Below the pieces are notes generated by a model, which saw only the letters and a program-made list of their open reading frames with translations, was not told the DNA's origin and did not search any database. Source: DATAAP01 sp041690495 (GTDB lineage: Bacteria > Pseudomonadota > Alphaproteobacteria > CACIAM-22H2). Taken from it: a DNA stretch of 64,000 nucleotides. This document shows, one piece after another, positions 43,254-52,102 of this stretch (position 1 is the stretch's first letter; each line of letters starts with the position of its first letter). The translations under genes were made by a program, and so were the position numbers. The stretch is taken from contig JAWLHE010000001.1 of the NCBI GenBank assembly GCA_041690495.1, forward strand, positions 558,001 to 622,000. The letters run 5' to 3'.

Positions 43254-43745
43254 CTAGTTGACGATGCGCCAGCTTCCGTCGGGCTGGCGGCACGCCGTGC
43301 CGTAGGCCTGCTGGGTCCGGCCGCCGACCTGCACGTTCTGCTGAAACTCGCGGCAATACTCGCCGGTCGAGGCGATGCGGCCTTCGCGCACCGGCGTGAT
43401 CGTGCCGGAATTGCCCGAGTCCGGATTCGACCAGACGATCGTCTGCCCGATCGGGGCGGCCTGCGCCTGCTGCTGCGCACGGTATGCGTATTGCTGGTCC
43501 GCCTTGTCGAGCGACTTGCCGACTTCGGAGCCGACCAGAGCGCCGATCAGCGTGCCCGCCGCCACCGCGGCGAGCTGGCCGCGGCCCTTGCCGAACTGGG
43601 CGCCCGCAACGGCGCCGCCGATGCCGCCGAGCAGACCGCCGGCCGTCGTCTTGTTGGCGCCGAACTGGCCCGGGCCGTCGCCGCTGCTCGCGCAACCGAC
43701 GAGCATGGAGGCAGCCAGCACGCTGGCGATGAGACGCTTACGCAT
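43254..43745 (-). CDS. Glycine-zipper outer-membrane lipoprotein (17-kDa antigen-like)
   Basis: A 163-residue lipoprotein. Signal peptide RKRLIASVLAASMLVGC has a lipobox ending at Cys18. A glycine zipper follows (TAGGLLGGIGGAVAGAQFGKG, later LIGALVGSEVGKSLD), the two-pass hairpin of the Rickettsia 17-kDa antigen family, and then a C-terminal domain with two cysteines (GEYCREF, GTACRQPDGSWRIV). The ATG at 43745 is preferred because GGGG lies nine bases upstream; ATG 43754 is the alternative. A stand-alone envelope gene. The 270 bases before it hold nothing I can identify. Confidence 0.85.
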   Translation of the reverse strand: MRKRLIASVLAASMLVGCASSGDGPGQFGANKTTAGGLLGGIGGAVAGAQFGKGRGQLAAVAAGTLIGALVGSEVGKSLDKADQQYAYRAQQQAQAAPIGQTIVWSNPDSGNSGTITPVREGRIASTGEYCREFQQNVQVGGRTQQAYGTACRQPDGSWRIVN

Positions 43746-44015
43746 TGTCGACATCCCCTGTGGATTTGATCATCACTTGGTTACACGCAGGAGCGGTGGA
43801 TTTCCTGCGCGGTCGTGCGCGCCGAGAACGGGCCGCCGATCCGGCCTATTCCACGCCTGACATATGATTGATTCGCCAGCCGATTCGGCGCGCGCGCGCG
43901 GTCCCGGGGATGGCTGGAGCGCAACTTTTGAGCGGCATTCGCGCCGCCAGGGCAGGCGATCGGAAGAGACGGCCGGCCCGGCGACCCAGGGCCGCCGAGC
44001 CGGCTCGGGACCAAC

Positions 44016-44993
44016 TCAATCGAGCTTCGTGCCGGTCCGCTCGACGACCTCGCGCCAGCGCTTGATGTCGCTGTCGATGACCTTGGCGAATTCCTGCGGC
44101 GTCGACGGCCACGGCACGACGCCGGAGGCTTCCATCTTCTTGCCGACGTCGCCCTTGATCGCTGCGACGACGATCCGGTTGACGCGATCGATGATCGGCT
44201 GCGGCGTGCCGGCCGGCGCGAACAGCCCGTACCATGTCGAGGACGAGAATCCCGGCACGCCGGCTTCGGCGATCGTCGGCACGTCCGGCAACGCCTTGAC
44301 GCGCTCCTTGGTCGTGACGCCCAGCGCGCGCACCTGGCCATCGCGGATCTGGCCGATGATCGCTGGCACCTGGTGGAACATCGCCTGGATCTGGCCGGCG
44401 ATCAGGTCGGCGGTCGCCGGCGGCGAGCCGCGATAGGGAATGTGGACCAGGTCGAGCTTGGTCGTGGCCTTGAACTGCTCGCCCGCGAGATGCATCGAGG
44501 TGCCGTTGCCGCTGGAGCCGTAATTGAGCTTGCCCGGCTGCGCCTTGACCAGGGCAAGGAACTCCTGCACCGACTTCGCCGGCACGTTGTTGTTGACCAC
44601 CAGCACGTTCGGTACGTCGCCCAGCAGCGTTACCGGGGCGAAGTCCTTCTGCACGTCGAACGGCAGGCTACGATAGAGCGACGCGTTGATCGCGTGCGTA
44701 CCGGCCGTGCCGAGATAGAAGGTGTAGCCGTCGGGCGCCGATTTCGCGACGTAGTCGCTGCCGACATTGCCGCCGGCGCCGGTGCGCGGCTCGACCAGCA
44801 CGTTCTGGCCGAGCTCCTTGGACATCGGCTCCGCAATCCATTGGGCGACGATGTGCACGCCCGACCCGGCCGGAAAGCCGCTGACGATCTTGATCGGTTT
44901 GTTGGGCCAGTCCTGTGCGCCCGCAGCCCCTGCGAGCCCGAGCGCAAACGTGAACGCCAGCGCCATCGAAGCCACTATCCGAGCCAGTCTCAT
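44016..44993 (-). CDS. tctC: Tripartite tricarboxylate transporter substrate-binding protein (Bug/TctC)
   Basis: A 325-residue periplasmic receptor. Sec signal ASMALAFTFALGLAGAAGA, then the Bug family opening WPNKPIKIVSGFPAGSGVHIVA and PRTGAGGNVGSDYVAKSAPDGYTF, IPYRGSPPATADLIAGQIQ and ALPDVPTIAEAGVPGF. Bug receptors bind carboxylates, amino acids or aromatic acids through two water-mediated carboxyl contacts and deliver them to TctA/TctB. Here the membrane subunits are encoded 2 kb away in the same direction, with nadX and an SDR between. It starts 60 bases after the nadX stop. Confidence 0.92.
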   Translation of the reverse strand: MRLARIVASMALAFTFALGLAGAAGAQDWPNKPIKIVSGFPAGSGVHIVAQWIAEPMSKELGQNVLVEPRTGAGGNVGSDYVAKSAPDGYTFYLGTAGTHAINASLYRSLPFDVQKDFAPVTLLGDVPNVLVVNNNVPAKSVQEFLALVKAQPGKLNYGSSGNGTSMHLAGEQFKATTKLDLVHIPYRGSPPATADLIAGQIQAMFHQVPAIIGQIRDGQVRALGVTTKERVKALPDVPTIAEAGVPGFSSSTWYGLFAPAGTPQPIIDRVNRIVVAAIKGDVGKKMEASGVVPWPSTPQEFAKVIDSDIKRWREVVERTGTKLD

Positions 44994-45053
44994 TGCATGC
45001 TCCCTTGATTGTCGGCGGCCAGTGTGGCCACTCGTCGCGCCGCGCGCAATGCC

Positions 45054-45887
45054 CTAGCTTCCGACCTGCAGCGGCGACGCGACCGTGCGCAGGGCGGCCA
45101 TGACGCTGTGCGAGACCATGCGGCTGGTCCGCGGATTGGTCGGCGAGGGTCGATTTCGGCTGATCAGCGTGAGGTCGACGTCCTCGGACTCGACGCTGAC
45201 CGTGTGGACGGTACCCGGAACCGTCGGATCGGCCCACACCTCGATTCGCGTCCGCTCGAAGCCGATGGCGGCAAGGCTCAGCGTGATGGCGACGTTGAAA
45301 TGCCGCGGGAACGCCGCCGCGGCGTCCCAGGCGGTCCCTTCGAAGACTCTGACGGGGGCGTGCGGCGGCGTCGTGAAATCCAGGCCTTGGCGCAGCACCG
45401 CCTCCTCGTGCGCCAGCGACTCGGGCCGGAGCTGCGTGCGCAGTCCGACCTTGCTGATGTTTCCTTCCGCGGCGGCGCGGATTGCGTCGAGGCCGGGCAG
45501 GGCGCCGCTCGCCATGACGGCGCGGCCGCCATGCGCGCGCGCGAGGTCAACGAGTTCCGGGCAACTGGGCACGCCCGCGGCGCTCACCGCGATCAGGATC
45601 CTGCCGGCGCCGAGCGCGGCGCGTGCGATCGTCGGGAAGGCGTGCGCCGTGGCGCATTCGACGACGACCTCGCAGCGCCGCGCCAGCTCGTCGAGCGTAA
45701 CGACCGCGGCGCCGCCGGTCAGATGCGCGGCGTTGCGCCGTGCCTTCTCGAGATCGCCCGACGTGATCGCGCCGATGGCCATTCCGGCGATGCCTCCGGC
45801 GTCGAGACGCCGCGCAATCTCCCGGCCGACATTGCCGAAGCCGGCGATGCCGACGCGAATAGGCTGCTGTGATGACGGTTGCTGCAT
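45054..45887 (-). CDS. nadX: L-aspartate dehydrogenase family protein
   Basis: A 277-residue NAD(P)-dependent enzyme. The Rossmann start is IRVGIAGFGNVGREIARRL, followed by VVVECATAHAF, ILIAVSAAGVPSCPELVDLA, ASGALPGLDAIRAAAEG and the end NRPSPTNPRTSRMVSHSV, which together mark the DUF108/NadX family. The characterised reaction is oxidation of L-aspartate to iminoaspartate/oxaloacetate. In this setting, beside a TTT transporter and an amine dehydrogenase, a catabolic role seems likelier than NAD synthesis; nadA and nadC are absent. The ATG at 45887 (MQQPSSQQPIRV) is the first that fits. Confidence 0.85.
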   Translation of the reverse strand: MQQPSSQQPIRVGIAGFGNVGREIARRLDAGGIAGMAIGAITSGDLEKARRNAAHLTGGAAVVTLDELARRCEVVVECATAHAFPTIARAALGAGRILIAVSAAGVPSCPELVDLARAHGGRAVMASGALPGLDAIRAAAEGNISKVGLRTQLRPESLAHEEAVLRQGLDFTTPPHAPVRVFEGTAWDAAAAFPRHFNVAITLSLAAIGFERTRIEVWADPTVPGTVHTVSVESEDVDLTLISRNRPSPTNPRTSRMVSHSVMAALRTVASPLQVGS

Positions 45888-46382
45888 GGCCGCGCGCCTC
45901 GCAATTGCGTTCGATGGCGAGGGCGGGGGTAACAGCGCCGATGCGGTTTGTCGAGTCCGGCGCGACCGCGGACGACCGGCGGACAGTCGCTGCGTCGCGC
46001 GGTCGGTTCTCGATTGGAACGGCCGGCGCGGCAGCAGCAGTGCCTGAACGTGGCACGCCCCAACGCACTGCGCTTCGTCGCGAAAGTCCGGCTGCCCGCC
46101 GGTTTCTTCGGCCGGAGTCCCCCGGCGGGCAGCCGCCACCCGGGCGGGTGATCGCATGGTCGATGTTTTTGCGGTTCCGGCGACGGCCGGTGCAGGCCCG
46201 CGCATGACCTGCTTCCCGGATGCAATGCGTCGTACCCGGGAAGAATGCCGCAGAAGCCTTAAAATCGATTTAAAGTCAAAAGCTTGCAATTTTCGAAAAA
46301 TTCGGCCGACAGTTGCCTGAAGGCGCGGGCGGCGCCGGACATCCATGGCGTTCCCGGCCATTGGGGCGATCGGGATGCCGTT
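45888..46382. other. Gene-free 495-base stretch upstream of nadX
   Basis: No convincing reading frame on either strand. The 3' part (46258-46302) is an AT-rich block with two palindromes. CTTCCCGG and CCCGGGAAG near 46212-46242 can pair. The stretch separates the FAD dehydrogenase-tctBA-SDR genes from nadX-tctC, all minus strand, and is the natural place for a second promoter. Confidence 0.5.
46258..46302. promoter_or_regulatory. AT-rich double palindrome upstream of nadX
   Basis: CTTAAAATCGATTTAAAG (46258-46275) is an 18-base palindrome with one mismatched pair centred on ATCGAT. TTTTCGAAAA (46290-46299) is a perfect ten-base palindrome. The centres are about 28 bases apart. It lies about 370 bases upstream of nadX. 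It may bind a regulator of the transporter genes; no adjacent regulator gene identifies which. Confidence 0.45.
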
Positions 46383-47147
46383 TCAGAGCGTCAGCCCGCC
46401 GTCGACGTGGATGAGCTGGCCGGTGATGTAGCCGGCCTCCCGCGACAGCAGGAAGTCAATCGTGGCCGCGACCTCGTCGGGCAGCCCGACCCTGGCCATC
46501 GGCACGCGCTCGACCGCACGCCGCCAGCCGGCCGCATCGAGCGAGGAATGCGTGCCCGCTTCCTTCTGGATGTAGCCCGGCACGATGCAGTTGACGGTGA
46601 TACCGCTCGGCGCGAGCTGCGAGGCGAGCGAGCGCACCAGTCCTTCCAGACCTGCCTTTGCGGCCGCCGACGCCGGAAACGTGTCGCCGCCGAGACGGAA
46701 GACATGGGCCAGGAACGAACTGACCGCGACGACGCGCCCGCAAGGCGACGACTGCAGCAGCGGCATGGCCGCCGAGGAGAGTGCGAAGAACGCCTTGGTG
46801 ATCGTCGCCAGCGAGCGCTCCAGTCCGGCGTCATCCTGCTCGCCGAAGCGTTTGCGGTCCGCGTATCCGGCGACATGGATCAGGCGGTCGAGCCGGCCGA
46901 AGCGCGCATGCGTCTCGCCGACCAGTCGCGCTGCGGCGCCCGGTTCGGTGAGATCAGCGAGGGCAACATGCGTCGTCGCGCCGGCAGCCTGCGCAGCCGC
47001 CGCAACGCCGTCGGCATTCTCGCGGTTGCCGCGCGTGTGGACGACGATAGCTGCGTCCTTCGCGGCGATCCTGCGGCACAGCGCTGCGCCGATTCCCGAA
47101 CCGGCGCCGGTGACGAGGGTTACGGGGCCATGATGCATGGTCGTCAT
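46383..47147 (-). CDS. Short-chain dehydrogenase/reductase family protein lacking the catalytic Tyr
   Basis: A 254-residue classical SDR fold: cofactor loop LVTGAGSGIGAALC, HVAGYADRKRFG in the NAG position, catalytic-Ser strand RVVAVSSFLAHVF, and the C-terminal NCIVPGYIQKEAG and QLIHVDGGLTL. The YxxxK pair is altered: the lysine is in ASAAAKAGLEGL, but the position four before it is Ser (codon TCG), not Tyr. It may be a non-oxidoreductase or use another residue. Start ATG 47147 overlaps the tctA stop by four bases. Its partner reaction is probably in the surrounding catabolic cluster. Confidence 0.85.
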   Translation of the reverse strand: MTTMHHGPVTLVTGAGSGIGAALCRRIAAKDAAIVVHTRGNRENADGVAAAAQAAGATTHVALADLTEPGAAARLVGETHARFGRLDRLIHVAGYADRKRFGEQDDAGLERSLATITKAFFALSSAAMPLLQSSPCGRVVAVSSFLAHVFRLGGDTFPASAAAKAGLEGLVRSLASQLAPSGITVNCIVPGYIQKEAGTHSSLDAAGWRRAVERVPMARVGLPDEVAATIDFLLSREAGYITGQLIHVDGGLTL

Positions 47148-48640
47148 TCCTTGAATGCCGCTTCGCGCGCGCGGCCGATCGACGGCAGCAGCACGACGAT
47201 GAGGAGGGCCGCCGCCGCGAGCAGCAGGCCGAGACTGATCGGCCGTTCGACGAACACCATGGGATCGCCGCGCGACAGCACCAGCGCGCGTCGCAGGTTC
47301 TCCTCCATCAGCGGTCCGAGAATGAAGCCGAGCAGCAGCGGCGCCGGCTCGCAGCCGAATTTGTAGAAGGCGTATCCCATCATCCCGAACAGCGCGGCGA
47401 GGCCGACCTCGAAAGGCGAGTTGTTTAGGCTGTAAACGCCGATGCCGCACAGCAGCAGGATCGTCGGCGCGAGCAGCCGGTACGGCACCTTCAGCAGGCG
47501 CACCCAGATTCCGATCAGCGGCAGGTTGATGATCACCAGCATGAGATTGCCGATCCACATGCTGGCGATCATTCCCCAGAACAGTTCGGGCTGCTTGGTG
47601 ACGATGCCCGGCCCCGGCGTGATGCCGAAGATGGTCATGGCGCCGATCATCAGCGCCATCACCGGGTTGAAGGGAATCCCAAGGGTCAGCAGCGGGATGA
47701 AGGAGGTCTGCGCGCCGGCATTGTTTGCCGCCTCGGGTGCCGCGACGCCCTGCACCGCGCCCTTGCCGAAGCGCGACGGATCCCTGGCGAGCTTCTTCTC
47801 GATCGCATAGGCGGCGAACGCACTGAGCAGCGCGCCGCCGCCGGGCAGAATTCCGAGCAGCGAGCCGATGATCGTGCCGCGCACCACCGCAGGTGCCGCC
47901 TGCCGCGCCTCCTCGCGCGTCGGCATGAGGCGGCCAATCACGGCCTCGAGCTTCGGTGCGACCGCGTGCTCGAGATTGACCATGATCTCGGCGATGCCGA
48001 ACAGGCCCATTGCGAGGGTGACGAAGCCGATTCCGTCGGACAGCTCGCTGATGCCGAAGGTGAAGCGCTGCTGGCCCGAATTGAGGTCGGTTCCGGTCAG
48101 ACCGAGCAGGAGGCCGAGCAGGATCATGCCGACCGCCTTGATCAGCGAGCCCTGCGCCAGCACCACGGCGCCGATCAGGCCGAATATCATCAGCGAGAAA
48201 TACTCGGCCGCGCCGAACTTGAGCGCGAGCTGCGAGAGCGGCGGGCTCGCCAGCGCGATCAGGATCGTCGCAACGGTGCCGGCGAAGAACGACCCCAGCG
48301 CCGCGATCGCGAGTGCCGCCCCGGCGCGGCCGCGCTGCGCCATCGCATGGCCGTCCAGCGTCGTGACCACCGCCGACGCCTCGCCCGGAAGCTTGATCAG
48401 GATCGCCGTGGTCGAGCCGCCGTACTGCGCGCCGTAGTAGATACCGGCCAGCATGATCAGGGCCGTCACCGGCGAAAGATAGAACGTGACCGGCAGCAGC
48501 AGCGCGATCGTCCCCGTCGGCCCCAGGCCGGGCAGCACGCCAACGAGCGTGCCGACCAGCGCGCCGATCAGGCAGAACAGCAGGTTGGTCGGGGTCAGCG
48601 CGATCGAGAAGCCGTGGGCAAGGTCTGCGAGCAGGTCCAT
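47144..48640 (-). CDS. tctA: Tripartite tricarboxylate transporter large membrane subunit
   Basis: A 498-residue protein with about 11-12 transmembrane segments. TctA signatures are GVLPGLGPTGTIALLLP, YYGAQYGGSTTAILIKLPGE, GILPGGGALLSAFAAYAIEK, APEAANNAGAQTSFIPLLTLG and the late LGFILGPLMEENLRRAL. It is the ion-coupled channel subunit that receives ligand from the TctC/Bug receptor. It lies six bases after tctB and overlaps the SDR gene by four bases. Confidence 0.95.
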   Translation of the reverse strand: MDLLADLAHGFSIALTPTNLLFCLIGALVGTLVGVLPGLGPTGTIALLLPVTFYLSPVTALIMLAGIYYGAQYGGSTTAILIKLPGEASAVVTTLDGHAMAQRGRAGAALAIAALGSFFAGTVATILIALASPPLSQLALKFGAAEYFSLMIFGLIGAVVLAQGSLIKAVGMILLGLLLGLTGTDLNSGQQRFTFGISELSDGIGFVTLAMGLFGIAEIMVNLEHAVAPKLEAVIGRLMPTREEARQAAPAVVRGTIIGSLLGILPGGGALLSAFAAYAIEKKLARDPSRFGKGAVQGVAAPEAANNAGAQTSFIPLLTLGIPFNPVMALMIGAMTIFGITPGPGIVTKQPELFWGMIASMWIGNLMLVIINLPLIGIWVRLLKVPYRLLAPTILLLCGIGVYSLNNSPFEVGLAALFGMMGYAFYKFGCEPAPLLLGFILGPLMEENLRRALVLSRGDPMVFVERPISLGLLLAAAALLIVVLLPSIGRAREAAFKE

Positions 48641-48646
48641 GGCGCC

Positions 48647-49096
48647 TCAGAACGGCCAAATGGTCATTGGCAGAGACAGCGCATAGACGAACAGCCCGAT
48701 GGCGCCGATCGCAAGGCCGATGGCAAGCAAGACCGCCTCGCCGATGCGGACCTCGCGGCTTCCCATGGCGCCGAGCATGACCGTGACGACGGTCGCGAGC
48801 ACGAGCCCGCCGGGCTCGATCAGGTAGCGGAACGCGATCAGCCCGGCGAGCACGAGCAACAGCGGCCGCCAGTGCCAGCGCGCGACCGGCGAGTCGCCGG
48901 TAAGCAGTCCGCGCAGGGCGATGATCGCGCCGACCGCGATCAGGCTCCAGCACAGCAGGCGCGGCACGTAGCCGGGCTCCATCCGCAGCGCCGTGCCCAC
49001 CGGATAGTCGCGCGCAATGTAGAGGCCGGCGATGCCGAATCCGGCGAACATCAGGCCGGCGCCGACATCCTGGCCGATGCGCGTGCCGCCGCTCAT
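48647..49096 (-). CDS. tctB: Tripartite tricarboxylate transporter small membrane subunit
   Basis: A 149-residue protein with four transmembrane segments, starting AGLMFAGFGIAGLYIARDYPVGT and containing the TctB-typical RMEPGYVPRLLCWSLIAVG. The ATG at 49096 overlaps the stop of the FAD-dependent dehydrogenase gene by four bases. It associates with TctA. Confidence 0.88.
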   Translation of the reverse strand: MSGGTRIGQDVGAGLMFAGFGIAGLYIARDYPVGTALRMEPGYVPRLLCWSLIAVGAIIALRGLLTGDSPVARWHWRPLLLVLAGLIAFRYLIEPGGLVLATVVTVMLGAMGSREVRIGEAVLLAIGLAIGAIGLFVYALSLPMTIWPF

Positions 49097-50277
49097 GCGG
49101 CGACTGCCGGCATGAACCGGTCCGGAGAGAGCGCCGCGATGTCGATCGAGGGCGTGCGGCCGGTCGCAAGGTCGGCGATCAGGCTGCCGGTGATCGCCGA
49201 CAGGCAGATGCCGTCGCCCTCGTGGCCGGCGGCGACCAGCAGGTTCTCGACCGCGCTGCTGCGGCCGATGATCGGCCGCTTGTCGTCGACATAGGGCCGG
49301 AGGCCCGCGAACACGCGCAGGACCGGCACGTTCGCCAGCGCCGGCACGCGCCTGACCGCCTCGCTCAGGATCACCGCGATTCCTTCGGCGGTCACGCTGC
49401 GGTCGTGGCCGACGAAGGCGCGCGTGCTGCCGACGATGCATTGGCCGTGCGCGTTTACTTCGAGGGCGAAGCCGTGGCCGAGCCGCACGCGCGGATCGCT
49501 CGAAGCCTTCGCCGCCTCGGGGTCGCCCTTCGCGATCAGATACTGGGCCGACATCAGGTAGTGCCGCGCCAGCGCGGCGCCGCGAGTCGTGACGACGAGC
49601 TCGCCGCGGCGCGGAACGACCGGCAGCGCGATGCCCACCTGCCGTCCCAGCGCCTCGCTCCACACCCCCGCCGCGAAGACGAACTGCTCGGCGCGCACGC
49701 GGCCCGCATCCGTATCCATCGCGACGATGCGGCCGCCGGCAACGTCGAACCCGCGCGGACGCGTCTGCCAGAACGTGCGCGCGCCGTTTGCCACCGCGCC
49801 GTCGATCAGCCCAAGCGTCATCAGGTAGGGGTTGACGATCGCCTCGATCGGGCAGCGCCACGCGCCATGCAGGGTCGGACTCAGATTCGGCTCGAGGGCC
49901 AGCATGCGCTGGCGGTCGAGGAATTCCATTGGCACGTCCATTGCGGTCAGCGCCGCGACATGCGCTGCGATCTTGTCCATGTCGGCTTCGTGCTCGACCA
50001 GAAGCATGCCGCCGCTGTCGATGTACTCGACGTCGCGCGGCAGCTCGCGCACGAGCTGCGGGTAGAGCCGCTTGCTGGCGAGCGCCAGCTCCATCATCAG
50101 CCCGGGCTTCTTGGACGAGACCGCGACATAGCCGTCGCACGCTCCCGACGTGCCGGCGGCCGGCACCTCGGCGTCGAAGATCGCGACTCTGAGGCCGCGC
50201 TTCGCGCCGTGATAAGCGCAGGAAGCGCCGATGATGCCAGCACCGATGATGGCGAGGTCGGTTTCGATGGTCGTCAT
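49093..50277 (-). CDS. FAD-dependent amino-acid dehydrogenase/oxidase (DAAO fold; HcnC/OoxB-like)
   Basis: A 394-residue flavoprotein. The dinucleotide loop is LAIIGAGIIGASCAYHGAK, and the C-terminal FAD motif is PYVDDKRPIIGRSSAVENLL, VAAGHEGDGICLS, as in D-amino-acid dehydrogenases, opine oxidase OoxB, D-hydroxyproline dehydrogenase beta and HcnC. Such subunits work with a [2Fe-2S] small protein and a second FAD/[2Fe-2S] protein, both encoded divergently 76 bases away. Together they would form a three-subunit dehydrogenase for a secondary amine or amino acid. It heads the minus-strand transporter run. Confidence 0.88.
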   Translation of the reverse strand: MTTIETDLAIIGAGIIGASCAYHGAKRGLRVAIFDAEVPAAGTSGACDGYVAVSSKKPGLMMELALASKRLYPQLVRELPRDVEYIDSGGMLLVEHEADMDKIAAHVAALTAMDVPMEFLDRQRMLALEPNLSPTLHGAWRCPIEAIVNPYLMTLGLIDGAVANGARTFWQTRPRGFDVAGGRIVAMDTDAGRVRAEQFVFAAGVWSEALGRQVGIALPVVPRRGELVVTTRGAALARHYLMSAQYLIAKGDPEAAKASSDPRVRLGHGFALEVNAHGQCIVGSTRAFVGHDRSVTAEGIAVILSEAVRRVPALANVPVLRVFAGLRPYVDDKRPIIGRSSAVENLLVAAGHEGDGICLSAITGSLIADLATGRTPSIDIAALSPDRFMPAVAA

Positions 50278-50353
50278 GTTCAGCGACCGGAGCATAGGCG
50301 GGCCGCTTTGCGCTTCGCAAGCATGGGCTGGCCTTTGCCGGGCGAAAACGATT

Positions 50354-50650
50354 ATGACAATGCGCATGGTCCATCCGACTTTCCGCCGCCTCGCGCGCGA
50401 AGCCGCGCGCGTCGAGGTCTTCATCGACGGCGCTCCGTACGCGTTGCCCGAAGGCGAGATGCTGGCTGCGGCGCTGCTTGCCCAGGGAATGATCACCATG
50501 ATGCGCTCGCCGAAGGCAGACGAGCCGCGCGGGCCGCATTGCCTGATGGGAAGCTGTTTCCAGTGTACGGCCACCATTGACGGCGTTGCGCACCAGAGAA
50601 CCTGCCGCGCCACCGTGCGCTCCGGCATGCGGATCGATCTCGCGCGATGA
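50354..50650 (+). CDS. [2Fe-2S]-binding small subunit (HcnA / OoxA-N-like)
   Basis: A 98-residue protein of the type that is the gamma subunit of D-hydroxyproline dehydrogenase or HcnA. The ferredoxin-like pattern is VEVFIDGAPYALPEGEMLAA, then GPHCLMGSCFQCTATIDG with three closely spaced cysteines, and RTCRATV with the fourth. Three in-frame ATGs (50354, 50360, 50366) are possible. Its stop overlaps the next gene's ATG by four bases. Confidence 0.88.
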   Translation: MTMRMVHPTFRRLAREAARVEVFIDGAPYALPEGEMLAAALLAQGMITMMRSPKADEPRGPHCLMGSCFQCTATIDGVAHQRTCRATVRSGMRIDLAR

Positions 50651-52047
50651 GCGAAGACATCGTCATCGTCGGCGCGGGCCCGGCGGGCGCGACTGCGGCG
50701 ATCCGGCTGGCCGAGAGCGGCATCGGCTGCGCCCTGCTTGACGACAACGCGCAGGCCGGCGGCCAGATCTACCGCGCCGGAGCGGCGCCGAAGGACCTCC
50801 CCGGGATCGACCCGCGCGGTATGGAGCTGCGCGCATCCCTGGCGCATCATCGCGCGCTGATCGATTTCCGCCCGCAGCACGAGGTCGTCGCCCTGCATGG
50901 CGATCGGCGACTATGGGCGCGCGGCCCCGACGGAAACATTGCGACATTCGCGCCGCGTCACCTCGTGCTCGCGACCGGCGCCATCGAGGTCAGCGTGCCG
51001 GTATCCGGCTGGACCTCGCCCGGCGTCTACACGCTCGGCGGGTTGCAGATTCTGCTCAAGGCGGCGGGCATGGTTCCCGACCGCCCGGCGGTGCTCGGCG
51101 GCGCCGGGCCGCTGCTCTACCTGGTCGCGGCGCAGCTTGCCGCGGCGGGCGTGCCGCTTGCTGCCGTGATCGACGCCGCGCCGTGGCCGACGCTTACCCA
51201 GATCGCGGGCATGGCGCGGCGCCCCGATCTGTTGGCACAGGGCATGCGCTACGCCCTGGAGCTCAAGCGGCGCGGCGTCGCCGTGCTGCGCCGGCACGCG
51301 GTGATCGCGATCGACGGCGAGGGCGGGGGCCGCTCGGTCGTCGCAGCGCCGCTCGACGGTGACTGGCGGCCGCGCGGCGAGGCTCGTCGCCGCATCGCTG
51401 CGGAGATCGTCGCGCTGGGTTTCGGCCTGCGGCCAAACACCGAGCTGACGCAGCTCGCGGGGTGCGCGCATGACCACGACCCGAGACGCGGCGGCTGGTT
51501 CGCGCGGCGCAGCGCGGATTGCGAGACGACGGTGCCGGGGATTTTCGTCGTCGGGGACGGCGGCGGCATCGGCGGCGCGGAGCGGGCGCTTGCCGAAGGG
51601 ACCATCGTCGCCGATGTGCTCGCCCGCCGAACCGGCAAGGCCGACGGCGGACTCGCCGCGCAGGCCGAGCGGGCCCGGCGCGCGCTGGCACCCCTCGAGT
51701 CGTTTCGGGCGGCGCTGGAGTCGTGGTCGGGCCTGCGCCCCGGCATATTCGAGGCGGCCGCGCCGGAGACGATCATCTGTCGCTGCGAAGACGTTCGCCG
51801 CGCGGACGTGGATGCCGCACTTGCCGGCGGACTTGCCTTGCCGCGCGGCCTCAAACTGGCGACGCGCGCCGGCATGGGGCTGTGCCAGGGGCGAACCTGC
51901 GCGCCGGCGCTTCAGCACCTCATCGCCCGCGAAGCGGGCATCGCCCCGTCGGAGATGCCGCTGCCGACGGTGCGCATGCCGACGCGGCCGGTTCCGGCGG
52001 CGGCGCTGGCGGCGCTGTCGCCGGCGATCGACGAGGCCGCGCGCTAA
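50647..52047 (+). CDS. FAD/NAD(P)-dependent oxidoreductase with C-terminal [2Fe-2S] BFD-like domain (HcnB/OoxA-like)
   Basis: A 466-residue protein. The N terminus IVIVGAGPAGATAAIRLAE binds FAD; VLATGAIEVSVPVSGWTSPGVYTLGGLQ is the typical opine oxidase/HcnB segment; GIFVVGDGGGIGGAERALAEG is the second flavin motif. The last 110 residues carry CRCEDV...CQGRTC, a BFD-like [2Fe-2S] site. It pairs with the small [2Fe-2S] subunit and the divergently encoded flavoprotein. In D-hydroxyproline dehydrogenase and nopaline/octopine oxidase, this subunit passes electrons to the respiratory chain. Confidence 0.9.
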   Translation: MSEDIVIVGAGPAGATAAIRLAESGIGCALLDDNAQAGGQIYRAGAAPKDLPGIDPRGMELRASLAHHRALIDFRPQHEVVALHGDRRLWARGPDGNIATFAPRHLVLATGAIEVSVPVSGWTSPGVYTLGGLQILLKAAGMVPDRPAVLGGAGPLLYLVAAQLAAAGVPLAAVIDAAPWPTLTQIAGMARRPDLLAQGMRYALELKRRGVAVLRRHAVIAIDGEGGGRSVVAAPLDGDWRPRGEARRRIAAEIVALGFGLRPNTELTQLAGCAHDHDPRRGGWFARRSADCETTVPGIFVVGDGGGIGGAERALAEGTIVADVLARRTGKADGGLAAQAERARRALAPLESFRAALESWSGLRPGIFEAAAPETIICRCEDVRRADVDAALAGGLALPRGLKLATRAGMGLCQGRTCAPALQHLIAREAGIAPSEMPLPTVRMPTRPVPAAALAALSPAIDEAAR

Positions 52048-52102
52048 GCTATACAGCACGGCGGCTCTTTCCTATTCTCGGCGCCTTCACACGGGGATCT
52101 GA

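Noticed and set aside
50354..52047. True hydrogen cyanide synthase (HcnABC)
   Set aside because: The subunit plan is shared, but the neighbours (TTT transporter, ThDP enzyme, racemase, NadX) and the divergent placement of the third subunit point to a catabolic dehydrogenase.
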